Positions 1 to 9,360 of a stretch of 25,000 nt of DNA are shown here, in pieces (the stretch's first letter is position 1; every line of letters starts with the position of its first letter). Origin of the DNA: Owenia fusiformis (lineage: Eukaryota; Annelida; Polychaeta; Sabellida; Oweniidae); contig CAIIXF020000184.1 in assembly GCA_903813345.2 (NCBI GenBank), positions 1 through 25,000 of the forward strand. Reading direction: 5' to 3'. Both the position numbers and the translations under genes were made by a program. Under the pieces are notes generated by a model, which saw nothing but the letters and a program-made list of their open reading frames with translations, was not told where the DNA came from and did no database searches.

Positions 1-37
1 TTCTGATCGATTGTTTTTACATTCATTAATTTTACAG

Positions 38-286
38 GAACACATAGTGCTTATTTCCAAATAGATGTCACCACGGGAACCGTAACGACATCTCATCTTT
101 TGGAGCGTGATCCAGCCGCGTCATCTATCGTTAGTTTCAACCTCCTGATTGTTACGGTGACCGATCTTAATGGGAACGTTGGTAGCACTGCAATTACAAT
201 CAACCTGAATGAATTGAACGACAATCGACCAATCTGTAATCCAAGTGTATATACATATAGTGGTGTGATGGAAGAGTCTACTGCAG
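38..286 (+). CDS. Cadherin exon 1 of window: end of EC0, start of EC1
   Basis: The acceptor is a pyrimidine-rich tract ending TTTACAG and the donor is GCAG|GTACAT. The incoming intron is phase 1 and so is the outgoing one. The translated frame gives the second half of a cadherin repeat (AYFQIDVTTGTV, then LLERDP in the LDRE position), the final strands, and the linker NELNDNRP. The linker is followed by Cys (PICNPSVY) and the first strand of EC1 with the MEES calcium-ligand position. The upstream part of EC0 lies outside the window. Confidence 0.85.
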
Positions 287-560
287 GTACATTTTAAGAC
301 TCTTTTACCCACAAAAGCATCAGACATCCAAACATCAATGTTTGTTTTCAATGGATTCTATTCTACATATTTTAAACCTTAAAACCATATATTAAACCTT
401 TTTCCCATTTGAAAATTAAACAGTAATCATGCACTCTCTACTGCGCTAAACCCTTGTTTGTCTCTTTTGTAAATGACATCCTTGGTATACAACTTCTACA
501 ACATGAAATAATCAGTCATAAATCTAAAATTTAATTACGTGTAAGTATTCTTCACTTCAG

Positions 561-808
561 TTATAACAGTGGCTACTCTAAGTTGTCAAGATATAGATGA
601 TGGAGTAAATGGTGTACTGACTTACTCCATAAGCCGTGGAAACGATGGTTCATTCACCATCGATGCAGCCAGTGGTTTGATAGAGACGTCTGGTTCACCG
701 ATTGATTATGACACTTTAGGTGGCCAGGGCTACATGTATACTTTAGGGATAGATGTTGTTGATAGTGGGACCACGGTGAGATCAGGAACAGCGACTTTAT
801 ATGTGCAG
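561..808 (+). CDS. Cadherin exon 2: body of EC1
   Basis: Acceptor TTCACTTCAG|TT, donor GTGCAG|GTATTG; phase 1 in, phase 0 out. It continues EC1 from exon 1: VATLSCQDIDDG holds the DxD-type calcium motif and a Cys that pairs with the Cys just after the preceding linker. It then runs through YSISRGNDGSFTIDAASG and IDYDT to the last strand (TATLYVQ). The repeat is completed by the linker at the start of the next exon. Confidence 0.85.
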
Positions 809-1001
809 GTATTGTTATGCATAAAATGGTAACAGCAGGCGGGGGCAATGTCTATGGGCACATTGGATTTAGACAACCCTGTCCATAGTTGACCATATTT
901 GGTCATTATAGGTAATAGTCAAAGGAACTGTAACAGATAATAAGGCTCTCGGAGCCCTTTTGAAGGCTATATATACTATATATACGTAAATATTGTTTCA
1001 G

Positions 1002-1179
1002 ATTCTACCAATTAATGACAATGCTCCAGTGTGGGGTTTATTGTCCCCAGCCTCCCCTTATAGTATATCAGAGAACGCTGGAATTGGCACGACCATTGTG
1101 ACTGCCCCTGCTACTGACGCCGATGACCCTGGTACCGCTGATGGGCAAATAACATATTCAATCGTAAACGTAGTTGCAG
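1002..1179 (+). CDS. Cadherin exon 3: EC1/EC2 linker and first half of EC2
   Basis: Acceptor ATTGTTTCAG, donor TTGCAG|GTATAC; phase 0 in, phase 1 out. It opens with the linker ILPINDNAPVW. EC2 follows, with SISENAGIGTTIV and ATDADDPG (calcium motifs) up to the QITYSIV strand. The DPG insertion after ATDADD is a common variant of this loop. Confidence 0.85.
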
Positions 1180-1417
1180 GTATACTGTATACAGTGGTAT
1201 AGTATAAATGAATGTGACTTTTTGATAACGTGTATTTCTGTAAGTTCATCTTTAAGGTCAGAAAGGGAAGAATAAACACAATTTTGCCAGAACACTAAAG
1301 GTGACAATGACATCGATGGAGGATAAAACTCAGTATAAAACAATGTGGCATAAAGAATCAATAAAAACTGCGATTGTCATTGGAACAATCACCTTAATAC
1401 ACAAACTATACTTTCAG

Positions 1418-1986
1418 ATGATGCAACGACTAATGGTATAGCCCTATTCAGAATCAACCCAAGCACTGGAGTGGTGTATACCACAGGGCCATTGGATCGG
1501 GACCCAGATGGTGGAAAGGTTTATTATGATATAACAATAGAGGCCAAAGATGGTGGTCTCACACCAAACTCTGTTACTCAAGTTATTAATCTGACAATCA
1601 ATAACTACAATGATATAGTGCCTACATTCATTAGATCACTTTATACAGCGACTGTGAATGAGGGTGACGCTATAGGGACGAAAGTTATCTCCCTTGAAGC
1701 ATCTGATAATGACCCGGGTACAGTCCTAACATATGCAATCATAGGTGGAAACGCTGCAGATAAATTTCAAATGAACGTTGGAACAGCGGAGCTGATTGAG
1801 ATAAAGACAATGATAGACTTGGACTCTCCAACAAATGACCCCAGTGTCTATTCACTGATACTTGAAGTGAAGGATGGTCCGTTGACACCTTTGCTCAGTA
1901 GCACAACAATAGTCGAGATCAATGTACAGCCTGTGAACGACAACGCACCTACTTTTGGTGACACCGTGCCTTCTGGAACTATATCA
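1418..1986 (+). CDS. Cadherin exon 4: second half of EC2, all of EC3, start of EC4
   Basis: Acceptor ACTTTCAG, donor TATCA|GTAAGC; phase 1 in, phase 0 out. Domains in order: EC2 second half (FRINPSTGVVYTTG, LDRDPDGG) ending in the weak linker NYNDIVPTF; complete EC3 (ATVNEGDAIGT, ASDNDPG, IDLDSPT) ending in PVNDNAPTF; then the first strand of EC4. The EC2/EC3 linker lacks the canonical DxNDN aspartate pattern, so calcium binding there is probably weaker (inference). Confidence 0.88.
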
Positions 1987-2070
1987 GTAAGCAAACTGGG
2001 GTGAGATTAAAAAATAAGAAATACAAGTCTACGAAATGGGAGCAGAGTTAAAGGGCAACACATAACACAA

Positions 2071-2119
2071 CAGAACAGAACAGAACAGAACAGAACACAG
2101 AACAGAACAGAACAGAACA
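2071..2119 (+). repeat. CAGAA pentanucleotide microsatellite
   Basis: Five perfect CAGAA units, a short CA interruption, and about four more units. It lies within the intron 1987-2209, some 90 bp upstream of the acceptor of exon 5. Nothing else is seen in this intron. Confidence 0.95.
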
Positions 2120-2209
2120 TTTTTGAGAACAAAAGTTGTGCATTTTTAAATAATTTATGCTCACTTGTCCGATTCTTTTCACCTAATATTTACTATTGCT
2201 GTATTTCAG

Positions 2210-2306
2210 TTATCCGAAAATTCCGCAGTTGGAACCATTGTTGCTACAGTGGTTGCTACTGACTTGGACTATGGCTCACAAGGAAAAATAACATACACAT
2301 ACCAAA
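2210..2306 (+). CDS. Cadherin exon 5: first half of EC4
   Basis: A short exon with acceptor TGTATTTCAG and donor CCAAA|GTAAGC; phase 0 in, phase 1 out. It encodes LSENSAVGTIVATVVATDLD followed by the ITYTYQ strand, which is exactly the part missing between exon 4 (ends in strand A of EC4) and exon 6 (begins with the SGDPGTYF segment). The intron before it holds a CAGAA microsatellite about 90 bp upstream of the acceptor. Confidence 0.82.
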
Positions 2307-2779
2307 GTAAGCATATTCCTCTAGTATTCTACTCTCGTATCTTCTTTGCGAAAACGACATCTACAGATTAGAGCTAACCAACATTTTCAAAAGGCCTTTC
2401 GTTAAGCTTTAATGTCTTGTTTAAGAACCCCTATTTTACCTCACTATTTTACTAATCATCATTGTAGATATACAGGTTTAAAGTCCATAGTCCCCATGTT
2501 AGTCAATACACCCTTGCTGAGCAAATCTTCCTTTCAAATCTGATCAAATCTTCCTTCTCAGAACAAATCAAATTGATCGAGTCTAGATTCATGTGGGATA
2601 GTATTGCTAGAACTGTTTTCAATAGTAAGTACACAAGACATCGGGCTTGTTTCAGAATGTTTTTGTTGGCTCTAGATACCATATCAATACCATGCATACT
2701 AATGAATCTCTTGAAAGCCCATGATCAATTGGAAAACATGTCGATGCATTACATAAAAATGTGTGGGTTGATTCACAAG
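2307..2779 (+). other. Intron, 473 bp, no gene seen
   Basis: It is bounded by CCAAA|GTAAGC and CACAAG|GT and joins two halves of EC4. The weak open frames crossing it have no cadherin character until the acceptor. A short direct repeat (ATCAAATCTTCCTT-like, about 2522-2557) is the only structure I notice. Confidence 0.75.
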
Positions 2780-3033
2780 GTGGAGATCCTGGTACATACT
2801 TCCAAGTGGACAGTAAAAGTGGTGTTATCAGACTGCAAGAACAACTTGATTATGATACTTTAAGTGGTCCAATAATTGCATTAGTTGTACAGGCTGCTGA
2901 TGGCGCTGCAGTACCAAATGTAGCAATCACCACTATCAACATTAATCTGCAAGATGTCAATGATAATGGACCCGTTTGTTCTCAGAATACATACAGTGTT
3001 AATATGAATGAGGATGAAGCTATTGGATACACG
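2780..3033 (+). CDS. Cadherin exon 6: second half of EC4, start of EC5
   Basis: Phase 1 in, phase 0 out. The acceptor is ATTCACAAG|GT, which has a weak pyrimidine tract. It is chosen because it restores SGDPGTYFQVDSKSG, the expected continuation of EC4. The donor is ACACG|GTAAGTG, a strong match. It contains LDYDT, the linker DVNDNGPVC (with the extra Cys), and the first strand of EC5 (SVNMNEDEAIG). The following intron carries a large inverted-repeat element beginning 46 bp after the donor. Confidence 0.8.
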
Positions 3034-3258
3034 GTAAGTGGAATATGTTATATAAGATGCAGTTACCTTTCGTTTTTTTGGTCGCGAGTAAAGCTCAGGC
3101 ACGACATGGAAATCTGAAATTATAGAGGGCGCATATTCATTTTACACACGGCGAAATGAAATGAGATTTCCCGGGAAATTTTGGACAATACTAGTATATT
3201 AATAGTCTATTGTACATTGTACAACCACATTTGACCAGCACGATCACAAATCACATAG

Positions 3259-3807
3259 CATGGCGTAGAATAATGGAAATAACGTCACAACGCATGCGCG
3301 TAAATCGACATTTCATGGTCCAAAGATTTCAATGGAGAGCAGTCTTCATCAAAATTTAAAATCTTAATAACTTTTTAGCAAATCATTTATTTTCTTAGGA
3401 TTCAACGGATCCTTGTTACACTCAACAAAGTGTTCGTTTTGATATATAAATCAGCAAAATCCATCCATAGATCTTTCGGCCTTTTAATGATTTAATTTTC
3501 GGGATATTTTGCGAAAATCCCCCATTGGCCGCCATTATAAACTTTGAAAAAACTCAAATCCTCATCACTTCATATCATTCGTTAAGTGATCAAAACAACT
3601 CCAATCGCTTAGGATTCAACGGATTCTCAGAGATCAAAGCTAATACAATATGTTGACAACCCCCGTTTCAATATTTGCCGCATAATCTTTCGGCCTTTTA
3701 GGTTATAAATTTGTCAATATTTTGATTTTCGACCATTAATGACGTACTTGGATCCGAGATTCATTGTCCCGGGATTCATGACGCTATTTCCAATATTCTA
3801 CGCCATG
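3259..3807. repeat. Internal inverted repeat (29-bp arms) inside the intronic element
   Basis: Arms at 3259-3287 and 3779-3807 are reverse complements with two mismatches (core CATGGCGTAGAATA). They may be the ends of a nested miniature element of about 549 bp or an internal structure of the host element. No clear target duplication flanks them. Confidence 0.7.
3397..3740 (+). repeat. Diverged direct duplication, about 210-bp offset
   Basis: CTTAGGATTCAACGGAT occurs near 3397 and again near 3608. TCTTTCGGCCTTTTA occurs near 3472 and near 3687. The segments between are diverged but colinear, suggesting an old tandem duplication within the element. Confidence 0.6.
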
Positions 3808-3869
3808 GGATCAATTAATATGCTCTAAAACAATCAACCACGTACTGACCGAGCTTAGTAAAGAAAAAA

Positions 3870-4262
3870 TATCAAGGATCAAGGTAAATCACTTATGATC
3901 AGGAACAATCACCTAAACCAGGGACAATCAACTAAGATTAGAACAATTGAGTACAATCACAGTATCAAAACAAAATATTAAGAATCACAACCAAACAATT
4001 GCCCAGAAGAGTCAAGAAAAATTTAAAGTAATAAAAACAATCACTTAAGATTACGAACAATCACCTGTAAAATTGTTTAGGATCGACCCAATCCCTAAGG
4101 ATCAAGACAGATACCAAAGATCAAGATCATGAGGTTATTTCTAAGGATCAAAAACATTATCACTTAAGATCAATAACAATCACCTAGGATCAAGATTAAT
4201 CACTTAGAATTAAGAACACCAAGGGCTCAGAAGAAATATTTGGACCGGGAAAAATCACTTAG
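3870..4262 (+). repeat. Degenerate short tandem repeats (AATCACxTAxGATCAAGxAC type)
   Basis: Variants of the words AATCAC, CTTAGGATCAAG and GAACAATCACC recur many times over about 390 bp at irregular spacing of roughly 20-25 bp. This looks like a decayed minisatellite inside the transposable element. It has no coding potential. Confidence 0.65.
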
Positions 4263-4737
4263 TGTGCTGTTAATGGGTTCAATAATGTAACTTAAAAGTC
4301 CAATATAAGATGAGATATAATGCATTTTTATTTGAGACATAAATACTATAACTTGACAGACATCTAGCAGCCCCTCGGCTATTGGCTAAAACACATCACG
4401 TGGTACAAAAGTAGGTCGAATTTGTGTAGTCCCGCCATATTTAGACAGACTTCCGGTACAAGTGCACTTGGATTTGCGCCCTCTATAATTTCAGATTTCC
4501 ATGTCGTGCCTGAGATTTACTCGCGACCTTCGTTTTTTCACATATTTACACTTGATATAATTTGAAAATCATATCCTAGGCTTTGATATAGCATTTTTAC
4601 TACAAACACTGGAAGAGTTATAGTATCATCTTTAAAGTAATATTTTGATATTGATTCTATATTTTTACGATTCGATGGAGGTAGGCTTTTCTTCAATACA
4701 GCAACGATTCAGGTTACTTATCCAGGACTCATTTCAG

Positions 4738-4858
4738 GTACTCGATCTTGACTGCACGGATGCAGATGCAACCGACATAGTTGTGTATTCTATACAGGCT
4801 GGCAACACAGCAAGTGCTTTCACTATAGACGCTGCTGGAGTGCTGACCACGGCTACAA
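4738..4858 (+). CDS. Cadherin exon 7: middle of EC5
   Basis: Acceptor GACTCATTTCAG, donor ACAA|GTATGA; phase 0 in, phase 1 out. It encodes VLDLDCTDADATD (DxD calcium motif and the second Cys of the EC5 pair), then VVYSIQAGNTASAFTIDAAG. It joins exons 6 and 8 to give a complete EC5. Confidence 0.8.
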
Positions 4859-5195
4859 GTATGAACGTGAACATAAAGATGATGATTAAGCACACAGGGC
4901 AATATTTTGGGAGAAACAACATAGCACTGACTATTATAATCGTTTGAACGAGTGCCAACTGATTTCCTAGTAGCAACACTCATAGTGTCACCATCAGATT
5001 CTTCAAGGGGCAACATGTGAAGCGCACATTCACACACAAAACAAAAAGCACATCAACTAACAAGACGAACGTTCAGAAATGCAATGAATTCATCAGCCAA
5101 TCATGTTTAAAAATTCCTTTAAAATTCTAAATCATAGATAAGAAATTATTGTTTGAAATGTTTATTTTAATTTCATTGTTATTTTTTTATTTCAG
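4859..5195 (+). other. Intron, 337 bp, no gene seen
   Basis: It runs from ACAA|GTATGA to the T-rich acceptor ATTTTTTTATTTCAG and links the two parts of EC5. The 3' half is AT-rich. No RNA gene, repeat or coding segment is apparent. Confidence 0.75.
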
Positions 5196-5444
5196 TTGTG
5201 GACTATGATTCAACCACATCAAGTTACAATCTTCTGTTACGAGCTAGTGATGGGACTAACGATGCAGATGTTCCCGCCACAATAACATTGTTACCCATCA
5301 ATGAGCATTCTCCCGTATTTGCTCCAGCAAGGGTCATATCTACATTATTAGAGAGTGTACTCCCGGGAACTGTTGTTGCAACATTGACTGCCAGTGATCT
5401 CAACCGTCCCCCACATGACATTGATGCATATTCTATTGTTTCTG
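5196..5444 (+). CDS. Cadherin exon 8: end of EC5, first half of EC6
   Basis: Acceptor TTTTTTATTTCAG, donor TTTCTG|GTATGA; phase 1 in, phase 1 out. It opens with VDYDSTTSSYNLLLRASDG, then the non-canonical linker PINEHSPVF. EC6 follows with LLESVLPGTVVATLTASDLNRPP. The loop after ASDLN is atypical (RPPHDID) and the glutamate motif is LLES, so the calcium site of EC6 is degenerate in part. Confidence 0.83.
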
Positions 5445-5798
5445 GTATGAAAAATGTAACAAATAAACTCAATATAATATACCGTATGAAATACGACTCA
5501 ATTGATTTGATGCATGACTAATTGATTCATGGGCTTTGGGTGAGAACTTATCCTTGGAGGAGCATTATTCTGCACAGTCATGTATAAGTTCTCCAAAAAG
5601 TGTAGCTTGGCCTCCGTGTAATACGCATGTGACGTAGTCTTAGCTTAAAGTATCTTATCTGCTCCTACCCTTAACATGCTGCATCTACCTGTAGTATGTC
5701 TTTCTGTGTCTGAGAGAGAAATGGGACTTCAAAGGAGATTACAGTTGATGGAAGATAAATGTATGGTGATTGTATTTGTTCCATTGTAATTGTTTTAG
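5445..5798 (+). other. Intron, 354 bp, no gene seen
   Basis: It separates the two halves of EC6. A ten-base inverted pair (GAGAACTTAT near 5541 and its complement near 5583) could form a small hairpin; it is probably chance. Otherwise nothing is recognised. Confidence 0.7.
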
Positions 5799-5944
5799 TC
5801 TCCAACAGCGGCATGGGACTCTTCATCATTGACTCGGTTACAGGGTCTGTTTCTGTTGCATCCGCATTAGACTATGACTCCATGCCTACAGATGACAAGA
5901 CATACGTGATCACTGTGGACGCAGTGGATTATGGAGGGTTATCA
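5799..5944 (+). CDS. Cadherin exon 9: second half of EC6
   Basis: Acceptor AATTGTTTTAG, donor TATCA|GTGAGT; phase 1 in, phase 0 out. The product reads SNSGMGLFIIDSVTGSVSVA, then LDYDS, then YVITVDAVDYGGLS. This is the usual second half of a cadherin repeat without its last strand, which is supplied by exon 10. Confidence 0.82.
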
Positions 5945-6080
5945 GTGAGTGTGATCAAGTTATTGTTTTGTAACCTAGTTTTTAACAGATTACATATAAC
6001 TTGTGTAATGAGACGACATGATCATTTACTTGTTTTCCTCTGTTTTTTCTTTTTTTGACTCAGTAATCGTATTGTTACAG

Positions 6081-6177
6081 GATACCGCAACTGTGACTCT
6101 GACAGTGAGTGATGCTAACGATATTACTCCTTCATGTTCACCCACATCCACCGCTCTACTAGTCAAGGAGAATATAG
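6081..6177 (+). CDS. Cadherin exon 10: EC6/EC7 linker, start of EC7
   Basis: Acceptor TATTGTTACAG, donor TATAG|GTAAAA; phase 0 in, phase 1 out. It encodes DTATVTLTVSDANDITPSC (last strand, linker and the extra Cys), then LLVKENI, the first strand and glutamate motif of EC7. Confidence 0.8.
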
Positions 6178-6326
6178 GTAAAACTAGAATAAGTAAGAGT
6201 CGTGTACTTGCTCCCTCATTACAACTAAGTTCAAGAGAAGACACTCGAAGATAACTGTAGACTATCCCAAAGGCTTATCAATCACCATATAAGCGAAAAT
6301 CCATGACCATGAATCATTTCTTCCAG

Positions 6327-6464
6327 TTGCACTGCCTCACGCAGTTGTACAGCTAACGTGTGTGGACGGAGATGACAGTCCAAATGGTGACCTAACATAC
6401 TCCCTTGTCCAAACACCAGGCACAAATTTTGCAGTAACGTCAAGTGGAGTGGTAAATCTCATCA
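6327..6464 (+). CDS. Cadherin exon 11: middle of EC7
   Basis: Acceptor ATTTCTTCCAG, donor CATCA|GTAAGTG; phase 1 in, phase 1 out. It encodes VVQLTCVDGDDSPNGDLTYS (Cys partner and calcium motif), followed by GTNFAVTSSGVVNLI. The insertion of a few residues (ALPH) ahead of strand B distinguishes this repeat from its neighbours. Confidence 0.82.
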
Positions 6465-6716
6465 GTAAGTGTTCTCTATATCACTGTCTAACGTACCATT
6501 TTATGATAATACAAATCTGGATGAGATTACATCAAACATCGTGTGGTATTTACTTGTATAGTAGGTAGCATTCGCGAATTCAACTGACGGCTGACGAATT
6601 AAGCTATTATTTTAAGCCAACTTCAATGAATGGAATACTGACATGTACTATATTTAAATAAGTGATAAGAGTAAGAGTTTTCACTAAAATATTCGACGCC
6701 GTTGTCTTCTTTTTAG

Positions 6717-7478
6717 GTACTTTGGATTATGAATCGGGAACTAGATCATATCAATTGACAGTAACTGCTCAAGATGGTGGCTCACCAGGTAAAAGTGTGA
6801 ATGTAGCCATAGGTATAACAGTCCGACCAGTGAATGAAGGCCCTCCTGTCTTCACTGGGACATTTACGGCAACCGTGAGTGAGAACGCAGGACTGGGCAC
6901 ATCTGTCAGTGAGGTAGTTGCTACAGATGTTGACAGTAACACACATGAACATGGCATATTACAATATTCTATCATTAGCGGGGATTCAAACAACCAGTTC
7001 TTCATTGATCCGTCAACAGCTCAAGTTCAGATAAATGGCGTGCTGGACAGGGAATCTGTGAGTAGTTATCTTCTGGTTGTCCAGGCTCAAGAAACGTGTC
7101 TAACTTACAGCGCAACAGCGACATTGACTGTTACAGTACAAGATGTTAATGATGAAACACCTACATGCACAGTGGAATCATATAGTACAAGTGTAAGTGA
7201 GACACAGACAACCCCATTCGATATTGTCTCACTTGGGTGTACAGATTTGGACACGACACCATTTGGTACTCTGACATACTCCCTCACTGGAGGGTCTTCA
7301 GCTTTTGTTGTGTCAGCCACGGGGGTCATACAACTGACTGGCGATGTTGATTTTGATGCAGGGGTACGCCAATATGATATGACTTCAATAATAACTGATG
7401 GTACAAATAGTGAAACTGCAACAGTGTCGGTAACGATCAATGGAGCAAATGAGCATTCACCTATATTCACAAGATCAG
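6717..7478 (+). CDS. Cadherin exon 12: end of EC7, EC8, EC9
   Basis: Acceptor TTCTTTTTAG, donor GATCAG|GTAAAA; phase 1 in, phase 1 out. Domains in order: EC7 end (LDYESG, AQDGGSPG) with linker PVNEGPPVF; complete EC8 (SENAGLGTSV, ATDVDSN, LDRES, and an extra Cys in AQETCLT) with linker DVNDETPTC; complete EC9 (SETQTTPFDI, SLGCTDLD) with linker GANEHSPIF. EC9 has VDFDAG in the LDRE position. Canonical (DVND) and variant (NE) linkers alternate here. Confidence 0.9.
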
Positions 7479-7555
7479 GTAAAATACTATGTCTCATCGA
7501 TTTGCATTAGATTGCCTAATATCAAACAAATGATCTCTGATTTTCCCCTTTATAG

Positions 7556-7874
7556 GCTCGTATTCTGCTATCGTTGATGAGGATGTTGCCATAGGGACGA
7601 TCATCCATAAGGTAACCGCCAATGACGCTGATTCTTCTGATACAAAAGATGGCCAGGTCGGATACACATTTGTTAGTGGACCATATCCAGGTTTCACTCT
7701 AGACCAAACAACAGGGGATATTTTACTATCAAGGAGATTGGATAGAGAAACACTATCATCATACTCGCTTCTAGTTGAGGCTAGTGATGGAACAAATGTC
7801 GCCACTGCTACTGTTTCACTAACAGTTGGAGATGAAAACGACAATGCACCCGTATTTAGTCCCAGAACCTATAG
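7556..7874 (+). CDS. Cadherin exon 13: EC10 and start of EC11
   Basis: Acceptor CCCCTTTATAG, donor CTATAG|GTACAT; phase 1 in, phase 2 out. It encodes EC10: VDEDVAIGTII, ANDADSSD, TLDQTTGDILL, LDRETLSSYSLLVEASDG and the canonical linker DENDNAPVF. The first strand of EC11 (SPRTY) follows. The next intron (7875-9046) holds a mariner-type element. Confidence 0.88.
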
Positions 7875-8025
7875 GTACATATATCGTATACCCAACCTTT
7901 TTGGTTCTTATTTCCATTTTTGTGTATTCTTTCAGCTATAAGTCGTATAATATATTAGGTCGCAATTGAGATACACACTCAAAACACCCATTTCAATTAG
8001 AGTTACCGAGACATAAGATAATGTA

Positions 8026-8998
8026 CAGGGTGGTAAAAAAACGGCAACCCTAATTTTTTCTCATATCTTTGTCATTTTTGGGAATTTTGCCCTGATATTT
8101 GGCACACATGTACATAATTCAATTTCATACTAGACTGTGTTATTTCATGAACATTACACTGATAGTCGCAATGTTACAGCACTTAAAACAAGGTGCCCTA
8201 GTTTTCCAATATTGTGCTGTAGGCAAACCTGCACACGTTTTCCAAACCTGTCAATGACATAACCGCATTCTTCAGCAAGTATGGCCTGAATGACACGTGT
8301 GATCTTTATTTTGAGATGAAATGTCTTTCTGGTGTTATTACCCTACACTCTATCTTTGGGGTATCCTCACTGGTAGAGATTAAATGGGGCAATATCTGGG
8401 CTATGGGGTGCCCATTCATTGTCTGTTGTACTGCTGATAATGTGGTCATTGAAGTGGTCCCAAAGCCATTATTGTGCATCATTTGGTTTATGGGGTATGG
8501 TTCTGTCTTGTTGGAACCACTGTTGCTGCCTTTCAACCCCCCTGGGTTCACCTTAAGTCCCCAAGAACTCCATGGGAATCACAAAATAGAGTTTGATGTT
8601 AACAGTTATTGCATATCTGTTAGCATCATCAAAGATAAAGGACCCTATATTCTGAGAACACACTAAACTGTGTATCTGTCTGTGTGAGGGTGCCTCTCCA
8701 CTACTTCATAAAGTGCTTGGCTCTCCAAGAATACATTATTGTTAGAGTTTACCAGTGCATCGAGTTGGAAATGGAGTTCATTTGGATAACAGACCAGCTC
8801 AGACAGCCCGAAAGTGGCCATCTGGGGTATGTTGCTTAAAATGCAGTAATATTGTGACTATCAGTCTGATGGTCATGAAATATGGTAGGTTGGTAGGAAA
8901 TTGAATGATATACAAATGTGTAAAATATCAGGGAGTTATTCCTTAGAATGACAAAGATATTAGAAAAAACTAGGGTTGCCGTTTTTTTGACCACCCTG
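8026..8998. mobile_element. 973-bp Tc1/mariner-type element, decayed, in intron
   Basis: Terminal inverted repeats at 8026-8076 and 8947-8998 (beginning CAGGGTGGT and containing ACGGCAACCCTA) match with one gap and two mismatches over about 52 bp. Both ends are flanked by TA (8024-8025 and 8999-9000), the duplication expected for Tc1/mariner. The minus strand inside encodes remnants of a mariner transposase. The length is below the usual 1.2-1.4 kb because the N-terminal half is missing. It lies in the intron between exons 13 and 14; the 149 bp and 46 bp of intron outside it show nothing else. Confidence 0.92.
8306..8785 (-). pseudogene. Mariner-family transposase relic (C-terminal catalytic part)
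   Basis: Reading the minus strand, fragments in shifting frames match the mariner catalytic core in order. NELHF at the first catalytic Asp site is followed by a stretch resembling the H-L-x-G-x-VN-x-QN block (FQLDALVNSNN). TV-stop-C matches TVWC, and IFDDANRYAITVN matches the FFEDANGxAVTVN block. WFQQDRTIPH contains the second catalytic Asp (QQDGA motif). EWAPHSPDIAPFN and GYPKDRV match the WPPRSPDLTPxDFFLWGYLKxxV block. Several in-frame stops and at least one frameshift are present, and the first and third catalytic Asp positions read Asn. The N-terminal helix-turn-helix region is absent. It is inactive; the homology call rests on motif order, not a database search. Confidence 0.85.
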
Positions 8999-9046
8999 TA
9001 GTAATATGTTGTTATTATCTAAACGTCACATGCTTTGTCTATACAG

Positions 9047-9159
9047 TCAAACACTGGCTGAAAGTGTCTCTGTTGGAAGTGCAGTCATAACTGTTACAGC
9101 TACAGATGCAGATGATCCGCTTATAGACAACAATGGCGTCATATAGTATAGGATTCATA
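9047..9159 (+). CDS. Cadherin exon 14: first half of EC11, contains in-frame TAG
   Basis: Acceptor TTGTCTATACAG, donor TTCATA|GTAAGC; phase 2 in, phase 1 out. Both splice phases fit exons 13 and 15. It encodes SQTLAESVSVGSAVITVTATD and ADDPLIDNNGVI, then a TAG codon at 9144-9146, then YRIHS. The corresponding strand in EC46 reads NNNGAIQYEI, with CAG at the same place, so a single C-to-T change would explain the stop. Both sides of the stop are recognisable cadherin in the same frame. Confidence 0.72.
9144..9146 (+). other. In-frame nonsense codon TAG within EC11
   Basis: The codon falls between GVI and YRIHS in the frame fixed by both splice junctions of the exon. No alternative GT donor upstream within the exon keeps the phase needed by the next exon. 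It would truncate the protein here unless it is an allele, an assembly error, read through, or edited. Confidence 0.75.
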
Positions 9160-9360
9160 GTAAGCCAAAAGCAAACACTATAGCTACGTGGGCTATAATA
9201 TTATATTAATCTATTTACCAAAAGTAAACTGTAAATAAATAATATAGAAATCCAATATTTTTGTCTGCTCCACACATATGTTATAGATAAGGACGATATT
9301 AAGATAAATAACGAATAAATAATAATCTCTCGTTATTTCATACTTGGCCTGTTTTTGTAG

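Larger units (their letters stand above)
3080..4528. mobile_element. 1,449-bp inverted-repeat DNA transposon in intron (Mutator-like candidate)
   Basis: Terminal inverted repeats of 54 bp at 3080-3133 and 4475-4528 differ at a single base; they begin GGTCGCGAGTAAA and end GAGGGCGCA. The flanks TTCGTTTTTT (3069-3078, with one further T) and TTCGTTTTTT (4529-4538) look like a target duplication of about 10 bp. A 9-10 bp duplication with long terminal repeats fits Mutator-like elements, but no transposase is present, so the family is inferred. The interior has a second inverted repeat, a diverged direct duplication and a repeat-rich tract, listed separately. It lies entirely in the intron between exons 6 and 7. 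Confidence 0.88.

Noticed and set aside
2573-2779. Upstream coding extension of exon 6
   Set aside because: The open frame 2573-2863 is in another phase and has no cadherin motif. Only the part after the acceptor at 2780 fits EC4.
8316-8666. Plus-strand open frame of 116 codons in the intron
   Set aside because: It is antisense to the mariner transposase relic, whose motifs read on the minus strand.
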